Translations under genes and position numbers: made by a program
Shown: positions 32,058-42,866 of the stretch, piece after piece
Layout of the letters: each line of letters opens with the position of its first letter
How positions within the stretch are numbered: the stretch's first letter is position 1
Source: Saprospiraceae bacterium
GTDB lineage: Bacteria; Bacteroidota; Bacteroidia; Chitinophagales; Saprospiraceae
Reading direction: 5' to 3'
NCBI GenBank assembly: GCA_012031785.1
Contig: JAAUTG010000002.1
Coordinates: 1 to 56,200, forward strand
Length of the DNA stretch: 56,200 nt
Notes under the pieces: model-generated
Seen by the model: only the letters and a program-made list of their open reading frames with translations
Databases searched by the model: none
Told to the model about the DNA's origin: nothing

Positions 32058-34446
32058 TTATTGTATGATTTTTTCATTAGAGATGAGCGTTGCTTTTGGC
32101 TGAACCCCATTCATTCCTACTTCAACGGCTCTTGAATTTTCCTGCGCTTTTGCTCTGTTAACTTTATATAAGCTATCACTTTTTGCAAAAGTAGAGCAAT
32201 TCATCATAGATTTTGCACTCAAAGAAAGCTCTGGAAAATCCTCTTTCGTATAGCGGTCGTACTGTGCTTCTGCCAACATTTGTTTCCAAAACTCTGCAAA
32301 AATAGGCAATGCAGTATTAGCACCTTGTCCAAGCGTCAAATCTCTAAAATAAACAGCTGGAGATTCTGCCCCTACCCAAGCACCAGCCACCAAAGATGGA
32401 GTGTAGCCAATAAACCAACCGTCAGAATGGTTCTGGCTTGTACCCGTTTTGCCTGCAAGTGGCGTTTTAAATTCGTAGCGATAGCGCAAACGGATTCCTG
32501 TTCCAGTATTTATGGCACTTTGTAACATTTTATTCATCATATCTGCCTCATCTTCTGTCAAGGCTTCTACTTGAGTAGATGTTACTTCTTCGTTATGTTT
32601 TCTCAACACATTCCCATTTCTATCCACAATTTTGGAAATATAAACGGGTTTTACACTCTTTCCTCGATTGGCAAATGTGCCATACATACGAACCATATCG
32701 AACAAAGATACTTCCGCAGCACCTAAAGCAATTGAAGGTACGGCTGGAATTTCGCTAGTTACACCCATCTTGTTCGCTAACTCTGCTACTGGCTTTGAAC
32801 CAGTTCGCATGATTAAATTCACGGTAATTGAATTAATAGATTTACTTAATGCACCTTCCATTGAATAAAATCCACCATATTTTCCATCAGAGTTCTTTGG
32901 TCGCCAATTTTCGTACTGTGGGTAACTTACCAAACGATTACTAATTTGACTACATGGGTGAATCCCTTTGCGAATCGCCGCCGCATACACCACAGGTTTA
33001 AAAGTAGAACCTACTTGACGCAATGATTGAACGTGATCGTATTTGAAATACTTATATTCCGTACCTCCTACCCAAGCTCTTACTACTCCTGTGTTAGGCT
33101 CCATCGCCAAAAAGCCAGCATTTAGTAACTGAAAGTAGTATCGAATGGAATCCATTGGAGACATTTTTACTTTTTTTGAACCTTTTTCCCAATCATATAC
33201 GGTCATTTGTACTGGTACGTTGAAAATGGAATCAATAGCTGCTTCATCCCAGCCTTCCAATTTTAATTCCTGATACCGCGTGGAAGTTTGGCGCGCTAAT
33301 TTCAACAAACGCTCATCTTCCCAAGGTTTTTCATAGCCTTCCCAATGCTTGTCAAATGCAGTTTGTAACCCCTTTAAATGAGTAATGACAGCCTTTTCAG
33401 CCATTTGCTGCATTCGTGCGTTGATTGTTGTATAAATTTTTAAACCATCGGTGTAAAGATTATAATTGGTTTTATGTTCTTTATTGTAAGCATCCAACCA
33501 TTCCTTTAACTCTACACGCAAGGATTCTCTAAAATAAGTAGCAATACCGTCATTGTGCGATTCGCGAGTGTATTGAAGGCGAATTGGCAACTGTTGAAAA
33601 GAATCGCGCTGTGCTTGAGTCAAATACTCATAGCGATACATCAAATCTAATACTGTGTTTCTACGCTGCTTTGCGCCTTCTGGGTTATTTAGTGGATTGT
33701 AAATAGTAGTTGCCTTAAGCATGGCAATCAACACTGCGGCTTCTTCTACATTCAATTCAGAAGGCGCTTTATTGAAAAAAACGTTTACCAGCCACTCTAA
33801 TGCCATACGTATTGTTACTGAAAGCAACCGTATTCATATACAGTTGCAACAACTCGTCTTTGGAATAAAGTTGTTCCAATCTTCTTGCAATAAATACCTC
33901 TCGCAATTTATTGACAACCAACGAAAAATACTTATAATCTCTTCTTGGGTAAAGGTTTTTAGCCAATTGTTGGCTCAAAGTGCTTCCACCGCCAGAGGCT
34001 TTATCTTTCATCAGCACAGACTTGAAGAAAACGCGAAACCAAGAACGTAGATCCACGCCCATGTGTTCGAAGAAACGAGCATCTTCAGTAGCAATTAAGG
34101 CATTGATAACTGCTGGCGAAATATCTTTTAACTCTACATTCAAACGGTCTTGCACGTAATACTTACCCATCAGCAAGCCATCTGAAGAAATCACTTCCGA
34201 TGCTACTGGGTTTTGAATAGCAAGCAATTCTTGATGGGTTGGAATTTTACCATAAAATCCAAAACCAATCAAAGCTACAAATACGCTGACTGTCAAGGCA
34301 CCTAAACCTATTAACCCAAAAAATGAATAAATACTCCACATCAAAAAGGGACGCTTTTTTCTGAAGGCTTTAACGTTGGCACTTATGTTTTTTAAAGTGC
34401 CGCGAAATTTGGAAAATACTGACTTAATGCTGAAACTGGCTCTCAT
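32058..34446 (-). CDS. Penicillin-binding protein 1A (transglycosylase/transpeptidase); frameshift near 33790
   Basis: LIATEDARFFEHMGVDLRSWFRVFFKS...GGGSTLSQQLAKNLYPR; transpeptidase RQVGSTFKPVVYAAAI, SKSINSITVNL, GKTGTSQNHSDGWFIGYTPSLVAGAWVG. Removing one t from a 7-t run rejoins the frames. Confidence 0.93.
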
Positions 34447-35012
34447 TGTTTACGGCAATTTTAATATGTTACGGGATATTGTTTATTCCTTACTAGTTGT
34501 TTTTGGGTTGTATTTCTTAAGAGTAAGCAATCAATAAAGTGTCAACTTCTTGTAGCTTGTTCACCATCAAATGACAAAACCATCACTCTTAATTTATACT
34601 TCATAACTCATACACCATTGGATGGTTATTTAGCCAAAAAGTAACAAATGATTATAGTTAATTATTGGTTAATCGCCATTCAACCTCATAGTACGATATA
34701 AGCAAGCGATGTGCTTGACGCACAACGTCTAATCTTGCTTTAGAATTTTCCCTTACCTTGTAGTTGATTAGTTTTCTTGTCTGCGAATTATGACTGTTGT
34801 AATAATGATAAAACAGTACAGAAAGTTCCCTTTAGAACAGCTTAAAATTTATATTTTAGCTGCATTTAGGTATTTTCTCTTGTCCCCTATATTCATTATT
34901 AGAACCTATCTTACAAAGATTTACGCCACTGATAAAAAAAGGTTGCAGCCTTTCTAAAAACAATTTATCTTATCATAAGATTCAGCAACGGAGCTATCTC
35001 TTAGCGCAATTA

Positions 35013-35325
35013 CTACTTTCCAAGTAAACCTCCTAAGCCAGAGGGAAGGATTTCTTTTAAGCATTTTTTGAGTTTCTGCCGCTGCTAGTTCTCCTGCTGC
35101 CTGAAGCGCGCGATTGACTGCAATTAGAATCAAATCCTCTAATGCTTCGTGGTCTTGAAGATTAACTTTGGTGGCATCTAAATTCAGGTTAGTAATTTCC
35201 TTATTTCCGTTGGCGATTACCTTTACTGCACCATCCCCAGCTTGACCTTCTGCACTTATTTTGCTTAGTTTTTCCTGTATCTCTTTTTGTTGTGCTTCGA
35301 TGTTACCAAACATTTTTCCAAACAT
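35013..35325 (-). CDS. YbaB/EbfC family nucleoid-associated protein; frameshift near 35055
   Basis: MFGKMFGNIEAQQKEIQEKLSKISAEGQAGDGAVKVIANGNKEITNLNLD; after removing one a the C-terminus is KMLKEILPSGLGGLLGK*. Confidence 0.85.
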
Positions 35326-35393
35326 ATCGCTTTTTTATTCCATAACAACTTGAAGTATCACACGGTTGCAATAAAACAACAATTTACTGATAC

Positions 35394-35690
35394 TTAGTAT
35401 TTTTTCTTAGCAATACGATTACCCGTGATGGTACGCTGAGCGGCACAATGAAAGCGATCTACTTCTTCGGAGCGCAACTTTTCGTGCTTGGTCTTTCTGC
35501 CTTGCACTCTAGCACGCCACTTTTTCCAATTGTTTAAACGCATTTCGTATTTCATCAATTCAATTACTTCTGATTCTTTTAAACCGAATTGAAATTCAAT
35601 AGCTTCGAAAGGCGTTCGGTCTTCCCAAGCCATTTGAACAATGCGATCAATATCTTCTTCTGTAAGGTTGTATTTTTCTATGATTTTCAT
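35394..35690 (-). CDS. DUF2805 / TIGR03643 family protein
   Basis: MKIIEKYNLTEEDIDRIVQMAWEDRTPFEAIEFQFGLKESEVIELMKYEMRLNNWKKWRARVQGRKTKH. Confidence 0.8.
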   Translation of the reverse strand: MKIIEKYNLTEEDIDRIVQMAWEDRTPFEAIEFQFGLKESEVIELMKYEMRLNNWKKWRARVQGRKTKHEKLRSEEVDRFHCAAQRTITGNRIAKKKY

Positions 35691-36045
35691 GGAAAGCAAA
35701 ACAACAAACCAAACTTAAAGTTGTCATCAAAATACTTTTTTTGAGTTTGAAGATAGTTAGCCAAAGTAATGAATAATTTTACGCCCATCAAGTCGCTTGA
35801 GTCGCTAGAACTCATGTTGCACACTCTACTCTATGAGATCATTTCTATGAAGGAGCGAACAGCAAGCAAGATTTAAAAAGAAGCTAGTCTTAAATCATGG
35901 TTGAAGACGAAGCCAAACACCTAATAGCAGCAACTCAGTTAAAAATTAGACTAAAAAAAACATAAGAGCTACCCAATTTCAGTTACTATTTGCGAGAATC
36001 TGGTCTAATCTACTGCGTTACATTACATAATGTAATAATCATCCG

Positions 36046-37164
36046 ATGAAAAACTTTCTCTACGATTTTTTCGTGTGGTGCGCTGGCTCCGATAGAGCAG
36101 TGCTTGATCAGTGCGGGCAATCAGAACATATTAAACACGCAGGTTATGGCGGTTTGGTTATTGTACCTGCTTTACTTGGAGCGTGTTCTATGACTTACGC
36201 ACTTTCTACTTTAACTACTAGTCCTCTTATTTACGTGGGTGGCGGCGTACTTTGGTCAGTTGTTGTATTGATGTTTGACCGATTTATTCTTTCTACTTTT
36301 CGCAAGTCGGAAGTATGGTGGAAGGATGTACTTTCTATCACATTCTTTACTCGATTGCTTTTTGCAGTAGGTATAGGTTTTATCGTTTCCCATCCACTTG
36401 TGTTGTTAGTATTCGATGATAGTTTGGAGCAAGAATTAACCACCATGCGCATCGAAAGTGAAAATGAATTACGCAATGCTTATCAGTCAAAGTTGGACAC
36501 TATTCGCCAACGTGAAGACACTTTAGTTAGCCAGGTGAATGAAAAAGTAGAATACCGCCAGTGTTTGGAGCGTTTGTTACTTTTTGAAATGAGCGGAAAA
36601 GATACTACTCTAGCTTGTGGAACTAGCTCAGGCATCAAAAAATACGGACCAAGAGCTACAGAAATTAAAGAAGAAATCGTAGGCATCAATAAAGATATTA
36701 CCATGTTGCGGGAGCAAAATGCTATTATTTCTACTAAAAATCAGCAAGAGTTAACCCAATTGTTGGCAGATCGAGATAAAAAGTTAGCTGAATTTACTTT
36801 CAGTACCAATTATTTGGCTAGAGAAATTGCCCTGCAAAGACTTGAATCTAGACCACCATCTGGTAAAGTAGTGTTACAGACTAAATGGTTTTTAATTTTG
36901 TTTTTCATATTCGTGGATATTCTACCTGTTACTTTCAAGGTAGTGACTAAGTACGGTGAATATGACCGACGATTGGCTAAGGAAGATGAGGTTATTATTC
37001 AATTCACCCACGCTCACGAGCGCGAGCAACATGAGAAAGTACGTAAAAGCTACATAGACCATCTAGCAACTCATCGCATACATCAAATTGAAAGTAATAT
37101 CAGAGATACAGATGGTGAAGATTATGATGCCTTGCTAAAGAAAATTAAACCTTACTTGCAGTAA
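36046..37164 (+). CDS. DUF4407 domain membrane protein
   Basis: FFVWCAGSDRAVLDQCGQSEHIKHAGYGGLVIVPALLGACSMTYAL, VMFDRFIL, coiled-coil middle, ILFFIFVDILPVTFKV; intact. Confidence 0.8.
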   Translation: MKNFLYDFFVWCAGSDRAVLDQCGQSEHIKHAGYGGLVIVPALLGACSMTYALSTLTTSPLIYVGGGVLWSVVVLMFDRFILSTFRKSEVWWKDVLSITFFTRLLFAVGIGFIVSHPLVLLVFDDSLEQELTTMRIESENELRNAYQSKLDTIRQREDTLVSQVNEKVEYRQCLERLLLFEMSGKDTTLACGTSSGIKKYGPRATEIKEEIVGINKDITMLREQNAIISTKNQQELTQLLADRDKKLAEFTFSTNYLAREIALQRLESRPPSGKVVLQTKWFLILFFIFVDILPVTFKVVTKYGEYDRRLAKEDEVIIQFTHAHEREQHEKVRKSYIDHLATHRIHQIESNIRDTDGEDYDALLKKIKPYLQ

Positions 37165-37196
37165 GATATTCAACTAGGGTCACCTTACAACCTTGC

Positions 37197-37296
37197 CCAG
37201 TTTGCTATTTGTCAATAAATGTTAGTTTTTTTGCAACATCGGTTCAACAATGGTCTGAGGGTTGCAATTACAGATATTAACCGAATAGCAAACTGG
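37197..37296. repeat. Dispersed imperfect palindrome, copy C
   Basis: ccagtttgctatt / aatagcaaactgg perfect 13-bp arms; right end ccgaatagcaaactggtaa resembles copy A gcgaatagcaaattgcgtaa. Confidence 0.5.
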
Positions 37297-37310
37297 TAAT
37301 ATGTAGCGTA

Positions 37311-38120
37311 TCAAGCAGTGCGTACCGCCAAAACCGCTTTTCTAACACTACCATGTTGCAGTAGCAGTTTTTGTGCTGTATCGTAGTCAAGGTCTAGTTC
37401 TTGCATCAGCATCCTCGTCCCACGATCCACTAATTTATTGTTAGTCAATTGCATATTGACCATTTTGTTGTCTTCTACTCTTCCCAAACGAATCATAACA
37501 CTGGTGCTAATCATATTGAGCACGAGTTTTTGGGCAGTGCCAGATTTCATGCGCGTACTACCTGTCACAAATTCAGGACCTACAATCACTTCAATTGGGA
37601 AATCTGCTGCTGCTGCGACAGGTGTAGCAGCATTGCAGGTGATACAACCCGTCAAAATACCATGAGCGCGGCAATTGTTTAACCCATGTACCACATAAGG
37701 GGTAGTGCCAGAGGCTGCAATACCAATAACCACATCACCTTCGTTGATGAGATATTCCTGCAAATCTTTCCATGCCTGATTTTCGCTATCCTCTGCAAAT
37801 TCCTGCGCTTTGCGAATAGCGGCATCCCCTCCTGCAATTAAACCGATTACCCAGTCGTCTGGTACGCCAAAAGTAGGTGGGCACTCTGAAGCATCCACAA
37901 TACCGAGCCTTCCACTAGTACCAGCCCCAATATAAAACAATCGTCCGCCTCGTTCCATGCGACTTACAATTGCTTCCACTAGAGGAGTTATTTGTGGAAT
38001 AATTTGTTCAACGGCATGAGGCACTGTTTTATCTTCTTGGTTGATGTTTTCCAAGAGTTCTTGTACACTCATTCGTTCTAGGTGTCGGTATTTTGAAGGT
38101 TGTTCTGTGTATTTTATCAT
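37311..38120 (-). CDS. murQ: N-acetylmuramic acid 6-phosphate etherase
   Basis: RGGRLFYIGAGTSGRLGIVDASECPPTFG, GIAASGTTPYVVHGL, GSTRMKSGTAQKLVLNMIST; intact. Confidence 0.95.
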   Translation of the reverse strand: MIKYTEQPSKYRHLERMSVQELLENINQEDKTVPHAVEQIIPQITPLVEAIVSRMERGGRLFYIGAGTSGRLGIVDASECPPTFGVPDDWVIGLIAGGDAAIRKAQEFAEDSENQAWKDLQEYLINEGDVVIGIAASGTTPYVVHGLNNCRAHGILTGCITCNAATPVAAAADFPIEVIVGPEFVTGSTRMKSGTAQKLVLNMISTSVMIRLGRVEDNKMVNMQLTNNKLVDRGTRMLMQELDLDYDTAQKLLLQHGSVRKAVLAVRTA

Positions 38121-38126
38121 GTTGAA

Positions 38127-39240
38127 TTAAACTTTTATGAATATTTTTCTGCTGTACAGTATCCAAGCAATTCCAAGTAAAAACAAAACATTCGCCAAGG
38201 CGTAAGCCAAAGAGGCATTCAAAGGATTTGAAAAGACAACTTTAAATCCTTGATAGAGCCATTGTTGTAGGGTAATAGTTGTATCATCTTGCTGCCATTT
38301 AATGTAATAGCCTAGTTTGCCCAATTATTCCAGAAAGCACAAAAATAATCAAAGCGTTAGTGCCATACACGACAAAAGGTTTAGTCCACCATTTATATTG
38401 CAACACGTCCACTATCCAATAAACCACTGCCAACATCAGAAGCGCAATACCACCTGTGTAAAGCACGTAAGAACTAGTCCATATTTTTTTATTAATCGGG
38501 AAGCCCAAGTCCCAAAGCAACCCTAGAAATACTAGAATTGCGCCTACTCCAAACCAACCTACTAACATTTGGTAGGGTTCTTTTGTATTTTTCATCCAAA
38601 GCCCTGCCAATGCACCAATAATAGCAGTAACAATAGCTGGTAAAGTACTCAAAATTCCTTCTGGATCCCATACTTTGGATTGACTCCACAAGTGTCCGTG
38701 CAACAAAGTGTTATCCAGCCACGCCCCCAAATTAGTGGTTGGCTCCAAATTAGGTGGATAACCTCCTGGCACAGGAATTAGATACATCATGCCCCAATAA
38801 CTCAATAAAAGTCCTACACCAGTATAAAGCAAGGTGCGCCATGAGGTATAAACAAATAGCGTGGCTGTTGCGCCATACACTAAAGCAATGCGTTGAAGTA
38901 CGCCAGGAATTCTGATTTGACTAAAATTGAAAAAGGGAAAACCACTCAAAAAAATTCCAATTACAAAAATAATCAAGGTACGAATTAAAATTTTGCGTAC
39001 CAACAACGATTTAGCGTCTCCTCGTTCCACGCGCTTACTAAGTGCCAGCGCAATAGAAACTCCTACAATAAATAAGAAAAATGGAAAAACTAAGTCAGTA
39101 GGTGTACAGCCGTGCCAATCCGCGTGCAGCAATGGCGCATATACATTTGACCAATCGCCAGGATTATTGACAAGCATCATGGCAGCAATTGTTAACCCTC
39201 TGAACACGTCTAAAGAAAGTAATCGTTGTTTTTCGTTCAT
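38127..39240 (-). CDS. DUF5009 / NagX-like (heparan-alpha-glucosaminide N-acetyltransferase-like) membrane acyltransferase; frameshift near 38315
   Basis: MNEKQRLLSLDVFRGLTIAAMMLVNNPGDWSNVYAPLLHADWHGCTPTDLVFPFFLFIVGVSI; one t in ataattgggc rejoins LGKLGYYIKWQQ. Confidence 0.85.
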
Positions 39241-39251
39241 ATTATTTACAG

Positions 39252-40118
39252 TTATTGACTGCTGTTGTTTTGTATTTTATCCAACACACTAGATGGGTCT
39301 TCCCCGAGGTATTTTAGAGAGATTTTGGCATCATCCGCAAAATCACTTTGGGGATAAAATTGCAAGAATTTTTCGTAACGTTTTCTTGCTTCTTCTATAT
39401 TTCCCAATTGGTTTTCGTAAAGAAAAGCACTCATAAACAATGCCATTTGTGCGTCCGCAGTGTTTGGATAACTTTCCATAATCCAGTCCTGCAAGTGCAA
39501 AGCAGTTTCAAAATCACCTAAACTATTAGCGGTTTCTGCGGCTTGTCGCAAGTGAATCACGGCACTATCTGAATCAGGTAAAATAAGGGCATAGGCTTCA
39601 CTGGAAGCAATATATTGTTTGGCTACTCGCGTATCCATTCTACTCAAGGAATCTATGTACGTACCTTTGAATAAAGACTTCATTTGACTTTCTAAAGATA
39701 CTGCATCGCCTAGTAAGCGTTGTTTAACTGCTTGATTCTGGGCATCTTGCGGAAAAGCGGCAAGATAGGCTTTATGAACAATAGCCGCAATTGTTAATCT
39801 TTGTTGATCTTCGTAAGCAGTTGCCAAGTCCAAGACATGCTCTGGGGTCAGTTGTTTTTTGAGTAACATTTTGAGGGTACTAATACCTTCTTCAAATTGG
39901 TCGTGTTCCAATTCCAGATGAGCTGCTGAAAGTAAGTATTGTCCAGTGGTGTCTGCTTTATAAGCAGCAATCAAAGCTGCCAAATTTTCTTCTGTGGGTT
40001 GACTAGAATATGCAGTTTCTAAATCCGTAATACTTGAACTAGAAGTTTCCGTAGTAGTGGGCTGACAAGCCACTGATAGTGATATAATAAAGAAGCTAAT
40101 AACTCCGAATCTGCGCAT
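39252..40118 (-). CDS. TPR-like lipoprotein
   Basis: MRRFGVISFFIISLSVACQP lipobox; helical TPR-like repeats, DFETALHLQDWIMESYPNTADAQMALFMSAFLYENQLGNIEEARKRYEKFLQFYP. Confidence 0.75.
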   Translation of the reverse strand: MRRFGVISFFIISLSVACQPTTTETSSSSITDLETAYSSQPTEENLAALIAAYKADTTGQYLLSAAHLELEHDQFEEGISTLKMLLKKQLTPEHVLDLATAYEDQQRLTIAAIVHKAYLAAFPQDAQNQAVKQRLLGDAVSLESQMKSLFKGTYIDSLSRMDTRVAKQYIASSEAYALILPDSDSAVIHLRQAAETANSLGDFETALHLQDWIMESYPNTADAQMALFMSAFLYENQLGNIEEARKRYEKFLQFYPQSDFADDAKISLKYLGEDPSSVLDKIQNNSSQ

Positions 40119-40364
40119 GAATACGTAATTGTTTGAAATTCAACTTTTATCAAAAAATGAACAGGTTAATGATTGATTTACGTTTACAGAGCTTGACTTG
40201 TACCATTCACACACCAACTAACCAGTGTGCTAACCAATGATTCATCTGCCTGTACTGGAAACAAAACCTATATCTTATTTTTTGACCCCACAAATGTAAT
40301 TCAAAGTAGTATTTTCTATTCAAACATTTTTTTATACTTGCTGTTAATCCAAAAAATTCCTTAC

Positions 40365-41695
40365 ATGAAGGTCAATTGCTTTTGGTTTAGAAGAGATTTG
40401 CGTTTAGAAGACAATACAGGCTTGTATCAGGCTCTTACATCTGGGCTACCTGTATTGCCAGTTTTTATTTTTGATAAATATATCTTGGATAAGTTATGGC
40501 AAGCAGATGCCAGGGTGGAATTTATTTACAACACATTGCTAGAACTGCAAGCACAACTGAAAGAACTAGGAAGTACAATAATTGTACACTATGGTACACC
40601 AAAGGAAATTTGGGAGCAATTGACGCAACAGTATGAAATAAATACAATTTTTACAAATCACGATTATGAACCCTATGCCAAGCAGCGAGATGAAAGCATT
40701 GAACAATTAGCCACCAAGAAAGGAATTACTTTCAAATCTTTTAAAGACCACGTTATTTTTGAACACCTTGAAGTTACAAAGGACGATGGTACACCTTACA
40801 CAGTTTTCACTCCGTACAGTAAAAAATGGAAAAAACTGGTAAATACTCCTTCTTTTAAGGCTATGCCTTTAACCTCCCACCCATCAGAACAGTACGTTAA
40901 TCATTTTGTAAAACAACCTGTTCAAACCTTCCCTTCCCTAGAAAGTATGGGATTTCAATTAACAAATATCGAAATTCCTAGCAAAACAGTGGCTCAAAGC
41001 CTGATTAAATCTTATGACGAGAAGCGTAATTTCCCTGCTATTCAAGGAACGTCACGTTTGGGGATTCACTTTAGATTTGGGACTATCAGCATCCGAGAAA
41101 AAGCTCGAAAAGCATCTGAACTAAATGAAACTTTCTTGAATGAATTGATTTGGCGAGATTTTTACGCCATGATACTAGCTAATTTTCCGCACGTCGCGCA
41201 AGGCGCATTTAGAAAAGAATATGATAGAATTGAATGGCAAAACAACGAAAAAGATTTTCAGCGTTGGTGTGAGGGCAGTACAGGCTACCCAATTGTGGAT
41301 GCAGGAATGCGTGAATTGAATGCCACAGGCTTTATGCACAATCGAGCGCGCATGATTACTGCCAGTTTTTTGACGAAGCATTTACTCATAGATTGGCGTT
41401 GGGGCGAGGCTTATTTCGCACAAAAGCTGCTTGATTTTGATTTGGCAAGTAACAATGGAGGTTGGCAATGGGCAGCAGGTTCTGGCACAGATGCAGCACC
41501 TTACTTTAGAATTTTTAGTCCTCAAGCACAGCAGGAAAAATTTGATAAAAACTTTGATTATGTCAGAAAGTGGGTGCCAGAATTTAAAAGTACAACTTAT
41601 CCGAAGCCCATGTGGAGCATGCTGCTGCACGAGAACGTTGCTTATCAACTTACAAACAAGCGTTAGCCCAAAAAGCTACACAAAATATTTTTTGA
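40365..41695 (+). CDS. Deoxyribodipyrimidine photolyase / cryptochrome family; frameshift near 41610
   Basis: MKVNCFWFRRDLRLEDNTGLYQALTSGLPVLPVFIFD, TRLGIHFRFGTISIRE, GSTGYPIVDAGMRELNATGFMHNRARMITASFLTKHLLIDWRWGEAYFAQKLLDFDLASNNGGWQW. Adding one t near 41610 gives KPIVEHAAARERCLSTYKQALAQKATQNIF*. Confidence 0.92.
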
Positions 41696-41780
41696 CAAAA
41701 TGATGCCTTTTTGTGGTCAACTATTTCCACGATTTGGAATTAAGTTTGTAATTTTATGAGCTGATTATTAGTCTAATTAT

Positions 41781-42459
41781 ATGATGATGCCTTCGCAGAT
41801 AACTTATCATTCTAAACTCTACAAAGATTTCAAGAGTATTACTACGAGAGCGATTTCGTACAATCATTCGTTTCTTTGAAGAGCGTGAAGCGCAGATTAA
41901 GGCTTTGGAGTTTGAAGAATACTTTGAAATAGCGGTCATTTATAGCCATGCTGTATTTGAAATAGGTGCTTATGCTAAGTACATGCGATATGCTAACGAA
42001 TTACTGGTTGTTTCTATTGACAATAATGTTCAATTTTTTCAGGGCAAGGATATTTTTTGTCAAATCTTATTCAAAAAGGCTGCTGCACACTATAATTTAA
42101 TGGAATACCAAGCAGCGGCGCATGTTCTAAAGGAATTGATAAAGATTGACCCCAACTATGGCGATGCTATTATATTGCTTAAACGAGTAACCAGAAAGTC
42201 AAAAACTGTATTCATTAAAACATACAGAGCTATTGCAGTATCGCTGTTCCTAATTGCCGCTCTAGTTATTGCCTTTGAACTTATTCTAGTTCAATCGTTT
42301 TGGAGCTCTTACCGAGATATGGTGGCGATTTCAAGAATTGCCATTTTTAGCCTAGGGCTAGTGGTGTTGATATTATGTGACCTTTACTTGCGCATCAATG
42401 CACACTATTCAGTGACTAAATTAGTGGATACTGCAAAAAAGAAAAAGGGATTTTCCTAA
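41781..42459 (+). CDS. Hypothetical TPR-like protein with C-terminal transmembrane helices; one frameshift near 41830
   Basis: MMMPSQITYHSKLYKDF then RVLLRERFRTIIRFFEEREAQIKALEFEEYFEIAV...; C-terminal hydrophobic segments. Confidence 0.55.
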
Positions 42460-42623
42460 GCTGTAGTGAATTGATTAATCTTTAGAGATTGGTTTCAGAA
42501 AACCACTTTTTAATCTTTTTGATGAAAACAATAATACTAGGCTATTAATATCTAAAGCCTATCTCCTCACTTTCCAACCAAGGTATTTAACTAAAGTAGG
42601 CGTAAAATAATATATATATCTAT

Positions 42624-42653
42624 TTTGTATTTAATTTTATTATCATACCTTTG
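42624..42653 (+). promoter_or_regulatory. Bacteroidota-type promoter, TTTG-N18-TACCTTTG
   Basis: ttttg ending at 42627 and tacctttg at 42646-42653; close to the TTTG/N19/TAnnTTTG consensus. About 210 nt upstream of the DUF1800 gene. Confidence 0.5.
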
Positions 42654-42866
42654 TACCTAATTATAGCATAGTTTCCTTCGTGTTCGTTTTCTGAGCTACT
42701 TAATTTGTAAATCAAGATTATACGCAAGAGTATAGCTGGATGATGTTTGTTGTATTACATCACAGATAGGATGCCTCATGCCAAGGTACGGTTTCTTGAT
42801 GTAAAATAGCAAGCAACTAATGGCTACTTGTTTGCGATTTCATAACTTAGCATAATATAGACTCTA

